From Trichomonas vaginalis G3 (taxonomy: Eukaryota; Parabasalia; Trichomonadida; Trichomonadidae), in NCBI RefSeq assembly GCF_026262505.1, contig NC_067206.1, positions 4,244,879 to 4,308,878 of the forward strand: 64,000 nucleotides of DNA, read 5' to 3'. Made by a program: the position numbers and the translations under genes. The notes beneath the pieces are model-generated. The model was not told the DNA's origin. It worked only from the letters and a program-made list of their open reading frames with translations, and did not search any database. Below are positions 62,095-64,000 of the stretch, piece by piece (position 1 is the first letter of the stretch; each line of letters starts with the position of its first letter).

Positions 62095-62344
62095 TCTGGC
62101 ATTCCGAGTCCTTCCTTCCGACAGGAAAAGTCCTTCCTTCCGACAGGAAAAGTTTTTCTTTCCGACAACTGGAAAAAAATTCCCGACAACTGGAAAAAAT
62201 TTTCCTGTTGTTCGTCCGTAAACCATTCAAATTTTCGAAAATTGAGAACTTTTTGGTCGAACGACAGAAAAAGTTTTTCCTTCCAACAGGAAAAGTCCTT
62301 CCTTCCGACAGGAAAAGTCCTTCCTTCCGACAGGACACAAACGA
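62095..62344 (+). repeat. CCTTCCGACAGG-type repeats (copy C)
   Basis: About eight units of a TCCTTCCGACAGGAAAAG-type repeat, with an unrelated 60-bp insert at about 62,205-62,265. The largest of the three versions. Confidence 0.7.
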
Positions 62345-62533
62345 ATGTCCGACGTACCACCAACCGAGTCCATTCCAAAGCCAGAAGAACCGACAGCCCC
62401 AGCACCACAACAGACTAAGACTAAACACTTACATTTTTCAAGCTTGACTTTTTACAATTTGAACTTTGTTTGCGTAGATGTGAATTCTGAAAGAAGTATG
62501 AGGGTCTTGTATGACTTTGTACTTCTCCCATAG
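62345..62533 (+). CDS. Small Pro/Glu/Lys-rich ORF (copy C)
   Basis: Same ORF as 99-287, with KPEEPTAPAPQQ in place of KPEEPKAAAPQQ. Confidence 0.3.
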   Translation: MSDVPPTESIPKPEEPTAPAPQQTKTKHLHFSSLTFYNLNFVCVDVNSERSMRVLYDFVLLP

Positions 62534-63307
62534 TTCATGTCTGTCAAACTTACCTGCCATGGACTCTTTCATAAGTTCCATGAAATCGTCTTCGGACAAT
62601 CCGGGGAAAAGTACAATGTCAGTAAGTATTCTCTTTACATCCTTACTTAAACTCTTGGCTGTCTGTACACAAATGACAACTGAAATGTTAAAGTGTCTGA
62701 GCTTCTTGAGAATTCGACACATATCTTGTTCTCTGTTCTTTAACAAAGGATGAGAAGCAAAGTCATCTAAGATAAGAAGACATCTGTGAGGGTAAGTCTT
62801 CCAATCGTAAGATTGCAATTTCTTCGAAATGTATTCTATCTCTTTCTGTTTGTTTCTGAAGTGTTTCTTCTCTAATATTCTCTGCATTTCCTCATTTGGG
62901 TCTTTAAACTTCGAATTTATATACTCATTTATAGCATTGTACTTCAAAACCTTCTTTGGTACTTCTTTTCAATCTAACAACTCAGAGTCTTTATACATAC
63001 TAACTTAGACTTCTTTATAATATCTTTGAACGAATTGACGGTTTGGTCAAATTGACCAGAAGTAACAAATAACAACTAACTCATAGAATGGGTTCTTCTC
63101 ATCTAGTTCTTGTTGTTGTGCAGCCATTTTAAGATAAGTGAAAGTCTTACCCGACCCAGGTGGTGCAATTAGACCTGTTATACCATTCTGAGCAAATAAG
63201 AACTTGTCATGTATAGGCTTTATCTGAGCATTTTCTAACTTCCTCTTGTTCTTGTTTAAAACATTCTCAAATTTCTTGTCAATGTCAGCAAACTTTTTTT
63301 CTAACAT
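62438..63307 (-). CDS. A32/FtsK-type packaging ATPase, broken copy
   Basis: Counterpart of 192-1,067, starting MLEKKFADIDKKFENVL. Walker A and Walker B regions are both present. A small number of breaks. Confidence 0.8.
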
Positions 63308-63343
63308 ATTTTTAGAAAAATTAAAATTTTTATCTTTTAGAAA
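63308..63343. promoter_or_regulatory. 36-bp bidirectional promoter region (copy C)
   Basis: Identical to 1,068-1,103. Confidence 0.55.
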
Positions 63344-63793
63344 ATGTCTAGCGATTTCGCTATCTATATTCGAGACAAGCTTTTCGACAGCAAAACATCT
63401 GTCGACCATAAAATCTTACATAGTGTAAACAAGAAAGGTGAATTTGTTCTAAAGTTCTGTTTCTGGGAATATGACAAGAACCATAAAACATTAAGCAGAG
63501 CAGTCTTAAAATTTGTCAATGACAGACTTGTTGACAGAGATGACGCCTCTTGAGAAAGATGAAGTCCAACAAAACTTCTTAGAATGCAAAGAAGACACAT
63601 GCGCTGTTCTTGAAGATGAAATAGAAAACAGAATAGAAGAGCTATTAAAGGACAAAGAACTTTTACAAAATATGGTTCTGAGAAGTTTGACATAACTCCA
63701 CCAGAAAAGAAGAAGAGAGAAAAGAAAGAAAAGAAAGTAGAAGAAGAGAAGAAAGAACCTGAACCAGTTCCAGAGAAGAAATTTGACATGTAA
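63344..63793 (+). CDS. Acidic/lysine-rich unknown protein, broken copy
   Basis: Counterpart of 1,104-1,556. The first 65 codons are open and almost identical; the remainder is broken. Confidence 0.55.
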
Positions 63794-63812
63794 AAATAAA
63801 ATTTTATTTTTA
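63790..63812. terminator. Shared convergent terminator (copy C)
   Basis: TAAAAATAAAATTTTATTTTT palindrome, as in the other copies. Confidence 0.45.
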
Positions 63813-64000
63813 GAACATTTCTGGGTCAATGTCAATGTTCTCTTCCTCTTTAGGAGCAAACACTGGCTTAGACTCTAAAATCTTTTTACCCAATTTACCT
63901 TGAACTTCTACAACTTTAGACTCATAATATTCATAGTCGTCTGCTTTCTTTGGTTCATAAGGTATAACAAGTTTGTATGCTTTGCCTTCTTTAAGGTTTG
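63810..64000 (-). CDS. Unknown conserved protein, partial at window edge
   Basis: The C-terminal part of the homologue of 1,567-1,992 and 29,372-29,791, reading into the window from the right. It ends IDIDPEMF like copy B. Confidence 0.6.
   Translation of the reverse strand, partial: NLKEGKAYKLVIPYEPKKADDYEYYESKVVEVQGKLGKKILESKPVFAPKEEENIDIDPEMF

Larger units (their letters stand above)
49740..64000 (-). mobile_element. Polinton-like virus element, copy C (partial, reverse)
   Basis: Mirror-image copy of the right half of copy B, starting with the terminal repeat and methyltransferase gene and leaving the window inside the 141-codon gene. The right-hand genes are identical or nearly so to copy B; the KilA-N gene and two loci differ. 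It has fewer breaks than copy B, about six or seven in the visible part, and several genes look whole. Confidence 0.85.

Noticed and set aside
1-64000. tRNA, rRNA, plain DNA-transposon, LINE or retrovirus-type elements
   Set aside because: No cloverleaf or rRNA core words, no reverse transcriptase motif, and no long terminal direct repeats were seen. The only integrase belongs to the PLV-type elements.

Overview
The window looks like nuclear DNA of an AT-rich single-celled eukaryote dominated by large integrated virus-like elements. TAA, TAG and TGA all act as stops, the genes show no obvious introns, and the one host gene is a secretory-pathway glycosyltransferase. The combination of KilA-N genes and abundant young Polinton-class elements recalls parabasalids such as Trichomonas, but no species marker is present, so that is a guess. 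A 100-N scaffold gap lies at 9341-9440.

Three copies of one element family (A, B, C) and a decayed relative (X) occupy most of the window. B (about 20,969-43,529) runs from end to end with terminal inverted repeats. A (1-9,340) is cut by the window edge and the gap. C (49,740-64,000) starts at its methyltransferase end and runs out of the window. The gene set is that of a Polinton-like virus (PLV): double-jelly-roll major capsid protein, A32/FtsK-type packaging ATPase, superfamily-3 helicase and rve-type integrase. To these are added a D12-class adenine methyltransferase, a phage-like collar-domain fibre, KilA-N and KilA-N/T5orf172 proteins, and several unassigned virion-type proteins. I found no DNA polymerase B and no adenovirus-type protease. 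The copies are very similar, so they are young, but they carry scattered breaks and are treated here as fossils. Some breaks may be assembly error.

Layout of B, left to right: terminal repeat, short direct repeats, large virion-type protein, capsid protein, small genes, helicase, ATPase. Then come the KilA-N genes among repeat arrays, two paralogous virion-type proteins, membrane-active-looking small proteins, integrase and fibre in convergent overlap, methyltransferase, terminal repeat. C repeats the right half in mirror image, so B and C face each other across 6.2 kb of host DNA. A mirrors the left half of B.

The host spacer (43,530-49,739) holds a GT61-like glycosyltransferase gene with one frame shift and a striking run of consecutive perfect or near-perfect hairpins at 45.6-46.5 kb. 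Region X (9.44-18.24 kb) is noisy and contains a decayed fibre gene, an amphipathic basic peptide tract and a terminal-repeat-like hairpin. The 18.24-20.97 kb stretch is AT-rich with no supportable gene.

The most unusual observations are four. The KilA-N domain is swapped between otherwise similar copies, with pieces of one allele lying in intergenic repeats. The terminal-repeat hairpin keeps its shape while its sequence changes. The host spacer carries the hairpin array. Gene content varies at defined spots between near-identical elements.
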